From: Alphaproteobacteria bacterium | Lineage (GTDB): Bacteria > Pseudomonadota > Alphaproteobacteria > ATCC43930 > CGMCC-115725 | Direction of reading: 5' to 3' | Assembly (NCBI GenBank): GCA_021325525.1 | Contig: JAJPHB010000024.1 | Coordinates: 29,486 to 93,485, forward strand | DNA length: 64,000 bases | Part shown: piece by piece, positions 15,646-25,369 of the stretch | Numbering within the stretch: the first letter of the stretch is position 1 | Layout of the letters: every line of letters starts with the position of its first letter | Translations under genes and position numbers: made by a program | The notes under the pieces: model-generated | Told to the model about the DNA's origin: nothing | What the model saw: the letters and a program-made list of their open reading frames with translations, nothing else | Database searches by the model: none

Positions 15646-16440
15646 ATGACATCGCCCGTCGGCGCCGAGCATCTCGCCTTCGCCGACCGGCTCGCCGATG
15701 CGGCGGCGGCGATCAGCCGGCGCTATTTCCGCCAGCGTCTCGCCGTCGATGACAAGGCGGATGCGAGCCCCGTCACCATCGCTGACCGCGAGGCCGAGGC
15801 GGCGATGCGGACCCTCATCGAATCGCAGTATCCGAAGCACGGTATTCTCGGCGAGGAGCACGGCGCCGTGCGCGCCGGCGCCGATCTCGTCTGGGTCCTC
15901 GATCCGATCGACGGCACCAAATCCTTCATCTCCGGTGTGCCGCTCTTCGGCACCTTGATCGCGCTCGTGCATGAGGGGCGTCCGGTGCTCGGCGTCATCG
16001 ACCAGCCGGTCTCGCGCGAGCGCTGGCGCGGCCTCGAAGGACAAGCTTCGACCTTCAACGGCGCGGCCGCGACGGTGCGCGCCTGCGATGCGCTCGCCAA
16101 GGCGACGCTCTTCGCCGGCGCGACGGAGCAGTATGTGGGCGAGGACGCGGCGGCGCTGGCGCGCCTCAAAGCCGCCGTCAAGCTGACGCGCCACAACGGC
16201 GCTTGCTACGCCTACGGCCTCCTCGCCCTCGGCTTCGTCGATTGCGTCGCCGAGGCCAGCCTCAAACCCTACGATTACTGCGCCCTCGTCCCGATCGTGG
16301 AGGGGGCGGGCGGCGTCATCACCGATTGGCAGGGCCGGCCGCTCGGCCTGCACTCCGACGGGCACGTCCTCGCCGCCGGCGATCCTCGCCTCCACGCCTT
16401 GGCCCAGGCGACGCTCGCGGGCCGCAAACCGGCCCGGTGA
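15646..16440 (+). CDS. hisN: Histidinol-phosphatase of the inositol monophosphatase family
   Basis: A 264-residue metal-dependent phosphatase. Metal ligands are visible in 'GEEHG' (about residues 68-72), 'WVLDPIDGTKSF' (about 83-94) and the C-terminal 'PYDYCALVPIVEGAGG'. That last form is typical of the HisN histidinol-phosphatase branch rather than general inositol monophosphatases. The expected reaction is histidinol phosphate to histidinol. It follows cycM by 19 bases and precedes yejA by 65. Substrate assignment is by family and is not proven. Confidence 0.85.
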   Translation: MTSPVGAEHLAFADRLADAAAAISRRYFRQRLAVDDKADASPVTIADREAEAAMRTLIESQYPKHGILGEEHGAVRAGADLVWVLDPIDGTKSFISGVPLFGTLIALVHEGRPVLGVIDQPVSRERWRGLEGQASTFNGAAATVRACDALAKATLFAGATEQYVGEDAAALARLKAAVKLTRHNGACYAYGLLALGFVDCVAEASLKPYDYCALVPIVEGAGGVITDWQGRPLGLHSDGHVLAAGDPRLHALAQATLAGRKPAR

Positions 16441-16505
16441 CCCCGCCGCGCAATCGCCCTATTCTCGTTGTTCATCTCTGAGATCGGCCACCGGCGAGAC
16501 GGTCC

Positions 16506-18344
16506 ATGCGCGCCCTTCCCACCCTGTTCCTGGCTCTGGCCTTCCTCCTGCCCTCCCTTGCGGCGCGCGCCGAGGATGGCGGCGCCCAGCACGGCATCGC
16601 CATCTTCGGCAAGTTCAAATACGGCCCCGACTTCACCCATTTCGACTATGTCAATCCCGACGCGCCGAAGGGCGGCGCCGTCAAACTGGCGGCGATCGGC
16701 ACCTACGACACGCTCAACCCCTTCACCCTGCGCGGCATCGCCGCCGAAGGCGTCGGCGCCATTTTCGACACGCTGATGGTGGGCTCGGCCGACGAGATCT
16801 CGGTGCAATACGGCCTCGTCGCGCAATCCGTCGAACGCGCGCCCGACAATAGCTGGATCGTCTTCAATCTCCGCCCCGAGGCGCGCTTCCACGACGGCAG
16901 CCCGATGACGCCGGAGGATGTCGTCTGGACTTTCGAGACGCTGAAGACGAAGGGTCACCCCGTCTGGCGCATCACCCTCGCCGATGTCGTCAAGGCCGAG
17001 AAGACGGGCGAGCACGCGGTGAAGTTCACCTTCCGCAACGGCGACAACCGCGAGGCGCCCATCTATGTCGGGCAGCTCCCGGTGCTCTCGAAGAGATACT
17101 GGGAAGGCCGCGATTTCGAGAAGACGACGGTCGAGCCGCCGCTCGGCAGCGGCCCCTACAAGATCGAGAGCTTCGAGCCGGGGCGCAGCATCACCTATGC
17201 GCGCGTCAAGGATTATTGGGCCGCCAATCTTCCGGTGCGCCGCGGCAGCAACAATTTCGACTCGATCCGCTACGACTACTACCGCGACATGTCGGTCGCG
17301 CTCGAAGCCTTCAAGGCCGGCCAATACGATTGGCGCCAGGAATTCACGGCGAAGGATTGGGCGACCGGCTACGACAGCCCGGCGCTGCGCGCCGGCCTCA
17401 TCGTCAAGCAGGAGATTCCCTACGAGGTGACCGAGGGGATGCAGGGCTTCGTCTACAACACGCGAAAGCCCCTCTTCCAGGATCCGCGGGTGCGCGAGGC
17501 GCTCGCCTATGCCTTTGATTTCCAGTGGCTCAACAAGAATTTGATGTATGGCGCCTATAAGCGCACGAAGAGCTGGTTCAGCAATTCGATCTTCGCCGCG
17601 ACCGGCAAGCCGAGCCCGGCCGAGCTCGAGATCCTGAACAAGTACAAGGGCCGCATCCCGGATGCGGTCTTCACCACCCCTTACGAGCCGCCGATGACGA
17701 ACGGCTCCGGCGACATCCGCGACAATCTGCGTCAGGCGCTGCGGCTCCTCAAGGAGGCCGGCTGGTCCTTCAAGGGCAGCCGGCTCGTCAACGACAAGAC
17801 AGGGCAGCCCTTCGAGTTCGAAATCCTCAATTTCGAGGAGCGCGTCGAGCGCATCATGCTGCCCTTCACGCAGAATCTGGCGCGGCTCGGCATCAAGGCG
17901 CAGCTCCGCCTCGTCGATCCGGCGCAGTACCAGAACCGCATCCGCGACTTCGATTACGACATGATCATGAACCGCTGGGGCGGCTCCTTCCCGCCGGGAA
18001 ACGAGCTGCTCAACATCTTCACCAGCCAATCGGCGAAGACGCCGGGCTCGGACAATTACATGGGCGCCGCCGATCCGGTGCTGGACGAGCTCGTCCAGAA
18101 CGTCGTCTCGGCCAAGGATCTCGACAGGCTGACGATGGCGGCGCGCGTCCTCGACCGCGTCGCGCTCTACGGCTACTACGTCATTCCGCAATGGTATGCC
18201 GGCTATTTCCGCGTCGCCTATTGGGACAAGTTCGGTCGGCCGAAGATCGCGCCGAAATATGCGCTCGGCTTCGACGATTGGTGGATCGAGCCCGCCCGCG
18301 AGACGGCGACTTCGGCGAAGAAGCAGGAGATCAAGACGCAGTGA
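16506..18344 (+). CDS. yejA: Periplasmic peptide-binding protein of a YejABEF-type ABC transporter
   Basis: A 612-residue extracellular solute-binding protein, family 5. A signal peptide is evident at 1-21 (cleavage after 'LAARA'). The mature part has '[24 protein letters not shown]', '[10 protein letters not shown]' and '[20 protein letters not shown]', the last a hallmark of oligopeptide binders. It captures peptides in the periplasm for YejBE. It is the first gene of the yej operon; yejB begins 73 bases after its stop. Confidence 0.93.
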   Translation: MRALPTLFLALAFLLPSLAARAEDGGAQHGIAIFGKFKYGPDFTHFDYVNPDAPKGGAVKLAAIGTYDTLNPFTLRGIAAEGVGAIFDTLMVGSADEISVQYGLVAQSVERAPDNSWIVFNLRPEARFHDGSPMTPEDVVWTFETLKTKGHPVWRITLADVVKAEKTGEHAVKFTFRNGDNREAPIYVGQLPVLSKRYWEGRDFEKTTVEPPLGSGPYKIESFEPGRSITYARVKDYWAANLPVRRGSNNFDSIRYDYYRDMSVALEAFKAGQYDWRQEFTAKDWATGYDSPALRAGLIVKQEIPYEVTEGMQGFVYNTRKPLFQDPRVREALAYAFDFQWLNKNLMYGAYKRTKSWFSNSIFAATGKPSPAELEILNKYKGRIPDAVFTTPYEPPMTNGSGDIRDNLRQALRLLKEAGWSFKGSRLVNDKTGQPFEFEILNFEERVERIMLPFTQNLARLGIKAQLRLVDPAQYQNRIRDFDYDMIMNRWGGSFPPGNELLNIFTSQSAKTPGSDNYMGAADPVLDELVQNVVSAKDLDRLTMAARVLDRVALYGYYVIPQWYAGYFRVAYWDKFGRPKIAPKYALGFDDWWIEPARETATSAKKQEIKTQ

Positions 18345-18417
18345 AAGCGGTGCGCTTGCGCGCGGATTGTTGCCTCGGGCGCAGGCTGCCGCAGGCGCTG
18401 ACAGGGCCGAAGCCCTG

Positions 18418-19515
18418 ATGCTCGCCTACGCTATTCGCCGCGTTCTCCTCATGGTGCCGACTCTCCTCGGTATCATGGTGGTCAATTTCTTCGTCATCCA
18501 GGCGGCGCCGGGCGGCCCCATCGATCAGATGATCGCGCAGCTCAAAGGCGGCGGAGGCGGCGCCGCGGCGCGTGCCGGAGGCGGCGGCGGCAGCGAGGTC
18601 GCGACGGCGACCTCGGCGAGCCAGGCGGCGGCACAGTCGCGCGCCTCGCGCGGCCTCGACCCCCAGCTCATCAAGCAGCTCGAAAAGCAATACGGCTTCG
18701 ACAAGCCGCCGGTGGAGCGCTTCCTCAAGATGATGGGGAACTATCTGCGCTTTGATTTCGGCACGAGCTTCTACAGCGACCGCAGCGTCGTCGGCCTCAT
18801 CGCCGACAAGCTGCCCGTCTCGATCTCGATCGGCCTCTGGACGACGCTCGTCACATATCTCGTCTCGATCCCGCTCGGCATCCGGAAGGCGGTGCGCGAC
18901 GGGACGCGCTTCGATGTGTGGACGAGCACGGTCATCGTCATCGGCAACGCCATTCCGAGCTACCTCTTCGCCGTGCTCCTCATCGTGCTCTTCGCCGGCG
19001 GCAGCTATTTCCAGCTCTTCCCGCTGCGCGGCCTCGTCTCCGGCGATTTCTGGAGCCTCGACTGGCCGCACCGCATTCTCGACTATTTCTGGCACATCGC
19101 GCTGCCGATCCTGTCGCTCACTATCGGCAGCTTCGCCGGGCTCACCATGCTGACGAAGAATTCCTTCCTCGAAGAGATCAGCAAGCAATATGTGACGACG
19201 GCGCGCGCCAAAGGCCTTTCCGAGCGCCGCGTCCTCTACGGCCATGTCTTCCGCAACGCCATGCTGATCGTCGTCGCCGGCTTCCCGGCCGCGCTCGTCG
19301 GCATTCTTTTCACGGGCGCGCTCCTCATCGAGGTCATCTTCTCGCTGGACGGGCTGGGGCTCCTCGGCTTCCAGGCGGCGCTCAGCCGCGACTACCCCGT
19401 GATGTTCGGCACCCTCTACATGTTCACCCTGATCGGCCTCGTCCTGAAGCTCATCAGCGATCTGACCTATATGCTGATCGATCCGCGCATCGATTTCGCG
19501 GCGCGGCGCGGCTGA
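18418..19515 (+). CDS. yejB: Peptide ABC transporter permease YejB
   Basis: A 365-residue permease with about six transmembrane helices. The EAA-type cytoplasmic loop reads '[24 protein letters not shown]'. Between helix 1 and the periplasmic domain (about residues 42-80) there is a Gly/Ala/Ser-rich insert, a common feature of alphaproteobacterial YejB proteins. With YejE it forms the peptide channel. The start is ATG at 18418 and its stop overlaps the yejE start by one base (TGATG). Confidence 0.94.
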   Translation: MLAYAIRRVLLMVPTLLGIMVVNFFVIQAAPGGPIDQMIAQLKGGGGGAAARAGGGGGSEVATATSASQAAAQSRASRGLDPQLIKQLEKQYGFDKPPVERFLKMMGNYLRFDFGTSFYSDRSVVGLIADKLPVSISIGLWTTLVTYLVSIPLGIRKAVRDGTRFDVWTSTVIVIGNAIPSYLFAVLLIVLFAGGSYFQLFPLRGLVSGDFWSLDWPHRILDYFWHIALPILSLTIGSFAGLTMLTKNSFLEEISKQYVTTARAKGLSERRVLYGHVFRNAMLIVVAGFPAALVGILFTGALLIEVIFSLDGLGLLGFQAALSRDYPVMFGTLYMFTLIGLVLKLISDLTYMLIDPRIDFAARRG

Positions 19516-20567
19516 TGCGGCGAGAAGAGCGCTTTCTCGGCCTCAAGGTGACGCCGCTGACGCGGCGGCGCCTCGCCAATTTCCGCGGCAACCGGCGCGG
19601 CTTCTGGTCGCTCTGGATCTTCCTCCTGCTCTTCGTCGTCAGCCTCTTCGCCGAGTTCATCGCCAACGACAAGCCGCTCTTCGTCGACTACAAGGGCCGC
19701 TGGTACTTCCCCGTGCTCGTCACTTATCCCGAGACGACCTTCGGCGGCGACTTCCCGACCGAGGCCGATTACCGCGATCCCTTCGTCCAGAAGGAGATCG
19801 AGGCCAATGGCTGGATGGTCTGGCCGCTCATCCCGTTCAGCTACAGCACCATCAACTACCACCTGCCGGTGCCGGCGCCGGCGCCGCCCTCGGCGGTCGA
19901 TTGGCTCGGCACCGACGATCAGGGGCGCGACGTCCTGGCGCGCCTCATCTACGGCTTCCGCATCTCCGTCCTCTTCGGCCTCGCCCTCACCGTCTTCTCC
20001 TCCATCATCGGCGTCGCCGCCGGGGCGGTGCAGGGCTATTTCGGCGGGCTCACCGACCTCCTCTTCCAGCGCTTCATCGAGCTCTGGTCGAACCTGCCGA
20101 CGCTCTATCTCCTCATCATTCTCTCCAGCATCGTGCAGCCGAATTTCTGGTGGCTGCTCGGCCTCATGCTGATGTTCTCGTGGATGTCGCTCGTCGACCT
20201 CGTGCGCGCCGAGTTCCTGCGCGCGCGCAATTTCGACTATGTGCGCGCGGCGAAGGCGCTCGGCGTCTCCGACCCGGTCATCATCGTCCGCCACGTTCTG
20301 CCGAACGCGATGGTCTCGACGCTGACTTTCCTGCCTTTCATCCTCAACGGCTCGATCACCACCTTGACGTCCCTCGATTTCCTCGGCTTCGGCCTGCCCG
20401 CCGGCTCGCCCTCGCTGGGCGAGCTCCTCGCCGAAGGCAAGGCCAACCTCCAGGCGCCCTGGCTCGGCATCACCGCGTTCCTGACGCTCGCGGTGATGCT
20501 CTCGCTCCTCATCTTCATCGGCGAGGCGGTGCGGGACGCGTTCGATCCGCGGAAGAATGTGGGATGA
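19515..20567 (+). CDS. yejE: Peptide ABC transporter permease YejE
   Basis: A 350-residue permease. A cytoplasmic N terminus leads into helix 1 (about 30-47). A large periplasmic segment carries the family marker 'VDWLGTDDQGRDVLARLIYGF', and then five more helices follow with the EAA loop 'YVRAAKALGVSDPVIIVRHVLPNA'. It starts at ATG 19515 overlapping the yejB stop. Normally yejF follows directly. Here a four-helix-bundle gene with flanking heptad arrays lies between, so the last gene is 428 bases away. Confidence 0.94.
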   Translation: MRREERFLGLKVTPLTRRRLANFRGNRRGFWSLWIFLLLFVVSLFAEFIANDKPLFVDYKGRWYFPVLVTYPETTFGGDFPTEADYRDPFVQKEIEANGWMVWPLIPFSYSTINYHLPVPAPAPPSAVDWLGTDDQGRDVLARLIYGFRISVLFGLALTVFSSIIGVAAGAVQGYFGGLTDLLFQRFIELWSNLPTLYLLIILSSIVQPNFWWLLGLMLMFSWMSLVDLVRAEFLRARNFDYVRAAKALGVSDPVIIVRHVLPNAMVSTLTFLPFILNGSITTLTSLDFLGFGLPAGSPSLGELLAEGKANLQAPWLGITAFLTLAVMLSLLIFIGEAVRDAFDPRKNVG

Positions 20568-20576
20568 GGGCAATTA

Positions 20577-20607
20577 AGCTATCAGCTATCAGCTGTCAGC
20601 TGTCAGC
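20577..20607 (+). repeat. Heptanucleotide array, left copy (AGCTNTC units)
   Basis: Four perfect-phase 7-base units lie in tandem: AGCTATC, AGCTATC, AGCTGTC, AGCTGTC, then AGC. The array starts 9 bases after the yejE stop and is mirrored by the array at 20961-20991. Confidence 0.9.
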
Positions 20608-20627
20608 CGGGCAGCGCGGAGGACGGG

Positions 20628-20963
20628 ATGCAGAACTTTCGCGATCTCAAGGCCTGGGAGAAGGCTCATAAGCTCGTGCTGGCCATCTACGCAGCGACAT
20701 CGTCCTGTCCGAAAGAGGAACGTTTCGGATTGATGGCTCAGATGCGGCGGGCAGCTGTGTCGGTTCCGGCAAATATCGCGGAAGGATGCGTTCGTTCGAG
20801 CGATCCGGATTTCGCCAGATTTCTTAATACCGCCATCGGCTCAGCAAGCGAGATCGAGTATTTTCTGCTGCTTGCCCGCGACCTCGAATTCATCCCCGAG
20901 CTGCGATGCGAGCAGCTGACAGTCCAGGTCCAAGAAGTGAAGCGGATGCTGGCGGCGCTCTGA
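20628..20963 (+). CDS. Four-helix-bundle protein (S23/IVP/Avd-like family)
   Basis: A 111-residue protein of the family named after ORFs in 23S rRNA intervening sequences and the accessory proteins of diversity-generating retroelements. The signature is 'FRDLKAWEKAHKLVLAIY', then 'RRAAVSVPANIAEG' and 'SASEIEYFLLLARDL'. Homologues form pentameric barrels and may bind nucleic acid. It is unrelated to peptide transport yet interrupts the yej operon between yejE and yejF. Inverted heptanucleotide arrays flank it, and the right array begins with its own TGA stop. This suggests it arrived as a small mobile cassette, which is inference. Confidence 0.85.
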   Translation: MQNFRDLKAWEKAHKLVLAIYAATSSCPKEERFGLMAQMRRAAVSVPANIAEGCVRSSDPDFARFLNTAIGSASEIEYFLLLARDLEFIPELRCEQLTVQVQEVKRMLAAL

Positions 20964-20991
20964 TAGCTGAGAGCTGATAACTGATCGCTGA
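20961..20991 (-). repeat. Heptanucleotide array, right copy (inverted)
   Basis: Read on the minus strand the units are AGCGATC, AGTTATC, AGCTCTC and AGCTATC, the same family and phase as 20577-20607 but inverted. The first three bases on the plus strand are the stop codon of the four-helix-bundle gene. yejF starts 5 bases later. Confidence 0.88.
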
Positions 20992-20995
20992 ACCC

Positions 20996-22621
20996 ATGCC
21001 CCTCCTCGCCGTGCAAAACCTCTCGGTCCGCTTTGCCGCGGGCGACCAAGTCGTCGATGCGGTGAAAGGCGTCTCCTTCACGCTCGACCGCGGCGAGACC
21101 CTGGCGCTCGTCGGCGAGAGCGGCTCGGGGAAATCGGCGACGGCGCTCTCGGTGCTGCAGCTTCTGCCCTATCCGACGGCGAGCCACGGGGCCGGCAGCA
21201 GCATCCGCTTCGATGGCGAGGAGCTGATCGGCGCACCGCCGCGGCTGCTGCGCGAAGTGCGCGGCGGTCGCGTCGCGATGGTCTTCCAGGAGCCGATGAC
21301 CTCGCTGAACCCGCTGCACACGCTGGAGCGGCAGATCGCCGAGACGCTCCGCCTCCACAAAGGCCTCGGCGATGCCGCGGCGCGCGCGCGGACGATCGAG
21401 CTGCTGCGTCTCGTCGGCCTGCCCGAGGCGGAAAAGCGGCTCGGCGCCTACCCGCATCAGCTCTCCGGCGGGCAGCGTCAGCGCGTCATGATCGCGATGG
21501 CGCTTGCCAACGAGCCCGGCCTTCTCATCGCCGACGAGCCGACGACGGCGCTCGACGTCACGATCCAGGCGCAAATCCTGAAGCTGCTCAAGGATCTGCA
21601 GGCGCGCCTCGGCATGGCGCTGCTCCTCATCACGCACGATCTCGGCATCGTCCGCAAGGTTGCGGACCGCGTCTGCGTCATGACGGAAGGCCGCATCGTC
21701 GAGGCGGGTGCCGTCGCCGAGATCTTTGCCGCGCCGCGCCATGCCTATACGAAGCGGCTGCTCGCCGCCGAGCCCAAGGGCCGGCCGCGGAGCGTCGATC
21801 CGCCGCCGCCCGCGGTGCTGACGGCGGGGGACATCCGCGTTTGGTTCCCCATCAAGGCCGGCGTGCTGCGGCGCACGGTCGGCCATGTGAAGGCGGTCGA
21901 CGGCGTCAGCCTCGTCGTGCGCGAGGGGCAGACGATCGGCGTCGTCGGCGAATCGGGCTCGGGCAAGACGACGCTCGGCCTCGCGCTTCTCCGCCTCCTC
22001 GCTTGCGAAGGCGAGATCGCCTATGAGGGCGCGCGGCTCGACCGCCTTCCGGCGCGGCGCATGCGGCCGCTCCGCCGCGCCCTGCAGATCGTCTTCCAGG
22101 ATCCGTTCTCGAGCCTGTCGCCGCGCCTCTCGATCGGCCAGATCGTCGAGGAGGGGCTGAAGGTGCACCGCCTCGGCGGCAGCGAGGAGGAGCGCCGCGT
22201 CCTCATCGCCGAGGCGCTGCGCGAGGTCGGGCTCGATCCCGAATCGGCCGATCGCTACCCGCATGAATTCTCCGGCGGCCAGCGCCAGCGCGTCGCCATC
22301 GCCCGCGCCCTCGTGCTGAAGCCGCGGATCATCGTGCTCGACGAGCCGACCTCGGCGCTCGACATGTCGGTGCAGGCGCAGATCGTCGATCTCCTGCGCG
22401 CGCTCCAGGAGCGGCACCGACTCGCCTATCTCTTCATCAGCCATGATCTGCGCGTCGTCCGCGCGCTTGCCAGCGAGATCATCGTCATGAAGGAGGGGCG
22501 GGTGGTCGAGGCGGGACCGGCCGGGCGTATTTTCGGCGCGCCGCAGCACCCCTATACGGCAGCGCTCATGGCCGCCGCCTTCAACCTCGAAGCCGTCGAG
22601 ACGGGCGCCGTGCGGATGTGA
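20996..22621 (+). CDS. yejF: Peptide ABC transporter, dual-ATPase subunit YejF
   Basis: A 541-residue protein with two tandem ABC ATPase domains. Walker A motifs are '[12 protein letters not shown]' (about 38-49) and '[12 protein letters not shown]' (about 318-329). Both halves carry the signature 'SGGQRQRV' and Walker B '[11 protein letters not shown]' or '[11 protein letters not shown]'. It powers peptide import through YejBE. The start is ATG 20996, just after the inverted heptad array. The array may affect its expression relative to yejABE. Confidence 0.95.
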   Translation: MPLLAVQNLSVRFAAGDQVVDAVKGVSFTLDRGETLALVGESGSGKSATALSVLQLLPYPTASHGAGSSIRFDGEELIGAPPRLLREVRGGRVAMVFQEPMTSLNPLHTLERQIAETLRLHKGLGDAAARARTIELLRLVGLPEAEKRLGAYPHQLSGGQRQRVMIAMALANEPGLLIADEPTTALDVTIQAQILKLLKDLQARLGMALLLITHDLGIVRKVADRVCVMTEGRIVEAGAVAEIFAAPRHAYTKRLLAAEPKGRPRSVDPPPPAVLTAGDIRVWFPIKAGVLRRTVGHVKAVDGVSLVVREGQTIGVVGESGSGKTTLGLALLRLLACEGEIAYEGARLDRLPARRMRPLRRALQIVFQDPFSSLSPRLSIGQIVEEGLKVHRLGGSEEERRVLIAEALREVGLDPESADRYPHEFSGGQRQRVAIARALVLKPRIIVLDEPTSALDMSVQAQIVDLLRALQERHRLAYLFISHDLRVVRALASEIIVMKEGRVVEAGPAGRIFGAPQHPYTAALMAAAFNLEAVETGAVRM

Positions 22622-22634
22622 GCGCCGGCTGCGG

Positions 22635-23021
22635 CTATTCGGCGGCGTTTGTTTCCGCGCCCGGCGCTTGGGCGGGGCGCAGGCTGCGTCCCGTCGCGGC
22701 GACGAGATCGGCGAATTCGCGCAGGAACACCGAACCCTTCACCGTGCGCTGGACGAGAACGCTGCGGCGGTCGTTCTCGTCGATCTTGCGCCGCAGGATG
22801 CCGAGCTTGCCGAGGCGGTCGAGAGCGCGCGTCACCGCCGGCTTCGAGATATGGAGAAGCGACGCAAGGCCGCGCACCGTGTGCGGCGCCGGGGTCGTGT
22901 AGACGGCCAGCACCAAGGCGAATTGCCGGGCCGAAAGATCGGGGCCCGCTTGCCGCACGCTGTCGATGAGCACACGGCGCCAGAGATCGAGCGCTTCGCT
23001 TGGCGTCAGATCGACCGGCAT
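22635..23021 (-). CDS. MarR-family winged-helix transcriptional regulator
   Basis: A 128-residue DNA-binding protein. The winged helix spans about residues 30-100, with the recognition-helix region 'GLASLLHISKPAVTRALDRLGKLGILRRK' and the wing 'DENDRRSVLVQRTVKG'. The ligand and target are unknown. It lies 74 bases downstream of the M17 aminopeptidase on the same strand, an arrangement seen in related Rhizobiales. It converges with yejF, whose stop is 13 bases away. Confidence 0.85.
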   Translation of the reverse strand: MPVDLTPSEALDLWRRVLIDSVRQAGPDLSARQFALVLAVYTTPAPHTVRGLASLLHISKPAVTRALDRLGKLGILRRKIDENDRRSVLVQRTVKGSVFLREFADLVAATGRSLRPAQAPGAETNAAE

Positions 23022-23095
23022 GTCCTCCCCCTTTATCGCCGCTTCCGCGGTCTTCGTTCCGCCGCGCGGCGGCGGCCGTCATCGTCGCATGGCCG

Positions 23096-24472
23096 CTACC
23101 CGAAGCGCTCGCGGATATGCGCGTAGAGCGCGCGCAGCCCCATCGCTTCGCCGCCTTCCGGCCGTCCCGGCTTCGCGCTCGTGTTCCAGGCGAGGATGTC
23201 GAGATGCGCCCAGGGCGTCGAGGGCGCGACGAATTCGGCGAGGTAGAGCGCGGCGATGATGGCGCCGGCATAGGGCCAATCGGCGACGTTGTTGAGATCG
23301 GCAGCCTTGCTGTCGATCATCTTGCGGTAGGGCTGGAAGAGCGGCATTCGCCACAGCGGATCCGATTCCGCGCCGCCGGCGCGCAGCAGCGCCTCGGCGA
23401 GCGCGTCGTCATTGCAGAAGAGCGCCGGCAAATCGGGGCCGAGGGCGACGCGCGCCGCCCCGGTCAAGGTCGCGAAATCGGCGAGGAGGGCCGGCTTCTC
23501 GCGATCGGCCTCGGCGAGCGCGTCGCAGAGGATGAGGCGCCCTTCGGCATCGGTGTTGCCGATCTCGACCGTCTTGCCGCTCCGCGTCCGCACGATGTCG
23601 AGCGGGCGCATGGCGTTGCCAGAGACGGCGTTCTCGACGGCGGGAACGAGGAGGCGGAGGCGGATGGGCGCGCCCGCCGCCATCAGCGCGCTCGCAAGCC
23701 CCATCGCCGTCGCGGCGCCGCCCATATCCTTCTTCATCAGCTTCATGCCGGCGGCGGTCTTGAGGTCGAGCCCGCCCGAATCGAAGCAGACGCCCTTGCC
23801 GACCAGCGTCACCTTCGGTGCCGCCTCGTCGCCCCAGCGCAGATCGATGAGGCAGGGCGGGCGGCTCGCCGCGCGGCCGACGGCATGGATCGTCGGATAG
23901 TTCTGTTCGAGGAGCGCGTCGCCGGCGATGACCGTGCAGCGGGCGCCGAACTCTCGGGCGAGGTGCTCGGCGGCGGCGGCGAGATGGGGCGGCCCCATAT
24001 CCTCCGCCGGCGTGTTGACGAGGTCCCGGGTGAGGAAGATGGCGCGGGCGAGGCGCTCGACCTCGGCCCGGTCGGCGCGCTCCGGCCAGACGAGCGTCGC
24101 GAAGCCGCGCGTCCGTTCCTTGTAGCGCGTGAAGGCGTAGGTGCCGAGCGCCCAGCCGAGCGCGGCCCGCGTCGCGGCGGCGCCGCCGAGCGGCTCTTCC
24201 AGCGCGTAGCGGCCTTCCGGCAGCGCCTCGGGCAGGCCGGCGAGACACCAGAGCGGCTCCTTCTCCGGTGTGCCGGCGACGACGCGCGCGGGGCGGCCGT
24301 CGGGGCCGGGGAGAAAGGCGAGCTTGCCCGCCTCGCCCGTGAAGCCGGTCGCGTCGAGCCAGTTCCGGTCGCGCTCGCTCTGCTGGGCGCGCCAGGCGGC
24401 GAATGTCTCGCGCGTGACCGCGGCGAGCGGGAGGGCGCCATTGGCTTCGGAGGAAAGGAATGCGAGCGCCAA
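23096..24472 (-). CDS. M17 leucyl aminopeptidase-family metalloprotease
   Basis: A 458-residue cytoplasmic aminopeptidase. The catalytic domain has 'VGKGVCFDSGGLDLK' with the metal-binding Lys and Asp, 'MKKDMGGAA', and the family signature 'NTDAEGRLILCDAL' at about 318-331. The N-terminal domain is of the short PepB/LAP-like type. It removes N-terminal residues from peptides and could process peptides imported by Yej; that link is inference. It is divergently transcribed from the GST gene across 176 bases. Confidence 0.9.
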   Translation of the reverse strand: MALAFLSSEANGALPLAAVTRETFAAWRAQQSERDRNWLDATGFTGEAGKLAFLPGPDGRPARVVAGTPEKEPLWCLAGLPEALPEGRYALEEPLGGAAATRAALGWALGTYAFTRYKERTRGFATLVWPERADRAEVERLARAIFLTRDLVNTPAEDMGPPHLAAAAEHLAREFGARCTVIAGDALLEQNYPTIHAVGRAASRPPCLIDLRWGDEAAPKVTLVGKGVCFDSGGLDLKTAAGMKLMKKDMGGAATAMGLASALMAAGAPIRLRLLVPAVENAVSGNAMRPLDIVRTRSGKTVEIGNTDAEGRLILCDALAEADREKPALLADFATLTGAARVALGPDLPALFCNDDALAEALLRAGGAESDPLWRMPLFQPYRKMIDSKAADLNNVADWPYAGAIIAALYLAEFVAPSTPWAHLDILAWNTSAKPGRPEGGEAMGLRALYAHIRERFG

Positions 24473-24648
24473 GACCGTCTCCCTGCCGCCTTCGCTTCAG
24501 GAGAGCAACAATGCCGCCGAAGCAGGCGGTTGAAAAGAGCCATCCGAGGCTGCGAGCTTGGGCGGCGTACTCGCCCGAAAGTTGGGTTGCGCCGCAGCGC
24601 GATCGCCGCCAGAGTGGGTCCGCGGTGAACCACCGGAGAGGATTCCCG

Positions 24649-25302
24649 ATGGCCGAAATGACCATCTATCTCGGCAACAAGAACTACTCCTCCTGGTCTC
24701 TGCGGCCCTGGCTTGCGCTGAAGCGGACCGGCGCCGCATTCGACGAGGTCGTCATTCCGCTCGACGAGCCGGCGACGCGGGCGAATATTCTGCGCCATTC
24801 GCCGACCGGAAAAGTGCCGGCTCTGAAGCATGGCGACGTCACCATCTGGGACAGCCTCGCCATCTGCGAGTACCTCGCCGAGACCTTCCCCGCGGCGCAG
24901 CTCTGGCCGGCGGACAAGACGGCGCGGGCGGTGGCGCGCGCCGCCAGCGCCGAGATGCATTCGGGCTTCGCGGCGCTGCGCAGCCACCTGCCGATGAATG
25001 TCCGCTCCTCCTTCCCCAATCGCGGCATCACGCCCGAGGTGCAGGCGGACATCAATCGCATCACGGCGCTCTGGCGGGAATGCCGCAAGCGCTTCGGCGG
25101 CGGCGGCGAATTCCTGTTCGGCGCCTTCACCATCGCCGACGCCATGTTCGCTCCCGTCGTCAGCCGCTTCCGCACCTATCGCGTGGAGGTCGATGAGGCG
25201 ACGCAAGCCTATCTCGACGCCGTCTGGGGGCTGCCCGCCTTCCAGGAATGGGCGACCGCCGCCCGCAACGAGCCGATGATCATCGAAAGCGCGGAGTTTT
25301 GA
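24649..25302 (+). CDS. Glutathione S-transferase family protein
   Basis: A 217-residue protein. The N-terminal thioredoxin-like domain has 'GNKNYSSWSLRPWLALK', a likely catalytic Ser, then 'SPTGKVPALKHGD' and 'WDSLAICEYLAE', which bind glutathione. The rest is the helical C-terminal domain with the N-capping 'FTIADAMFAPV'. The electrophilic substrate is unknown. ATG 24649 follows a GGAGAGGA ribosome-binding site. The stop codon is overlapped by a heptanucleotide array. Confidence 0.9.
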   Translation: MAEMTIYLGNKNYSSWSLRPWLALKRTGAAFDEVVIPLDEPATRANILRHSPTGKVPALKHGDVTIWDSLAICEYLAETFPAAQLWPADKTARAVARAASAEMHSGFAALRSHLPMNVRSSFPNRGITPEVQADINRITALWRECRKRFGGGGEFLFGAFTIADAMFAPVVSRFRTYRVEVDEATQAYLDAVWGLPAFQEWATAARNEPMIIESAEF

Positions 25303-25366
25303 GCTTTCAGCTTTCAGCTCTCAGCGTTCAGTGAATGTGCGAAGCAAAGCTGATAGCTCGGAGCTG
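25302..25366. repeat. Inverted heptanucleotide array without cargo gene
   Basis: Plus-strand units AGCTTTC, AGCTTTC, AGCTCTC and AGCGTTC (25302-25329) face minus-strand units AGCTCCG, AGCTATC and AGCTTTG (25366-25345) across a 15-base loop. This is the same unit family as the arrays flanking the four-helix-bundle gene at 20577-20991. It overlaps the GST stop codon and ends 4 bases before the S9 peptidase ATG. Confidence 0.85.
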
Positions 25367-25369
25367 CCC

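Noticed and set aside
16275..18191. A 638-codon minus-strand frame across yejA
   Set aside because: Shadow of yejA, rich in Arg, Asp, Glu and Val with no domain.
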